Shown here one piece after another: positions 63,979 through 64,000 of a stretch of DNA of 64,000 nt; within the stretch, counting starts at the first letter, position 1, and each line of letters begins with the position of its first letter. This DNA is from Enhydrobacter sp. (GTDB lineage Bacteria; Pseudomonadota; Alphaproteobacteria; Reyranellales; Reyranellaceae), in the NCBI GenBank assembly GCA_026126105.1, contig JAHCJV010000001.1, positions 124,001-188,000 of the forward strand, in the 5' to 3' direction. The notes under the pieces were generated by a model. That model worked only from the letters and a program-made list of their open reading frames with translations, was not told where the DNA came from and did no database searches. The translations under genes and the position numbers were made by a program.

Positions 63979-64000
63979 ATGAGCGATATGTTCAAGGTGT
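63979..64000 (+). CDS. pnp: Polyribonucleotide nucleotidyltransferase, first codons (partial, runs off right edge)
   Basis: ATG 63979 reads MSDMFKV to the window end, and ATG 63988 gives MFKV, the usual start of alphaproteobacterial PNPase. The site GGAAAGGA lies just upstream. The rpsO-pnp order is nearly universal in proteobacteria. Only seven codons are visible, so the call rests on synteny and the N-terminus. Confidence 0.65.

Overview
The window is a GC-rich chromosomal segment of an alphaproteobacterium, most likely a soil or freshwater heterotroph of the Rhodospirillales/Reyranellales type. This is an inference from the gene order trmB / rimP-nusA-ylxR-infB-rbfA-truB-rpsO-pnp, an infB with a long Ala/Pro-rich N-terminal arm, a mitofilin-like domain attached to hemD, and many ABC and Bug-type solute receptors. 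Genes are closely packed on both strands. No rRNA or tRNA gene, CRISPR array, insertion sequence or prophage was seen.

Region by region. 1-6600: hemD fused to a membrane domain (cut by the window edge), a DNA-repair methyltransferase, a secreted hydrolase, a selenoprotein gene behind an ATC-hydrolase-like gene, argC, and a ParE/ribbon-helix-helix pair. 6660-13660: a flavin monooxygenase-like enzyme, a zinc metallopeptidase, hicB beside a broken hicA, a GFA-family protein, an SGNH hydrolase and a feruloyl-CoA-synthase-like ligase. 13750-20144: a GntR regulator translationally coupled to a five-gene peptide-type ABC importer. 20225-25540: a second ABC importer (NMT1/SsuA type), a CoA-transferase and an SMP-30 lactonase, divergent from a MarR regulator. 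25550-32290: an ABC remnant, a small CPCC protein, an acyl-CoA dehydrogenase, a second selenoprotein, a flavin monooxygenase with a Bug receptor, and a ComM/YifB ATPase. 32400-38880: a large modular cellulase, then a PhyH dioxygenase with a TauABC-like importer. 38890-44620: hutU and hutH behind an AGPS-like flavoprotein and a TauD-like dioxygenase. 44670-48300: hisA-hisF-hisE-HIT-hydrolase. 48415-48803: the decayed remains of a peptide ABC transporter. 48800-55805: a SnoaL-like protein, an M20 amidohydrolase, an orphan peptide receptor, a ThDP enzyme, trmB and an MFS carrier. 55890-64000: the conserved translation and transcription operon, ending in rpsO and the first codons of pnp.

The most notable result is two paralogous genes (2962-4179, minus; 27470-28345, plus) that each carry one in-frame UGA inside a U-P-x-C motif. 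After each UGA comes a hairpin whose five-base loop CGUGA lies at exactly the same distance (bases 18-22 after the UGA). Both read as selenoproteins of the glycine/sarcosine/betaine reductase component-B-like family, so conventional gene calling would split each into two false genes. Reading them as selenoproteins predicts that the genome encodes selA, selB, selC and selD; none of these is in the window.

Other observations include the HemD-mitofilin fusion, a GH5 catalytic domain inserted inside a Calx-beta domain, a hicA gene with an internal stop, and two separate ABC-transporter remnants. The sequence alone supports family-level functions. Transport substrates and exact enzyme substrates are inferred from context and are stated with low confidence.
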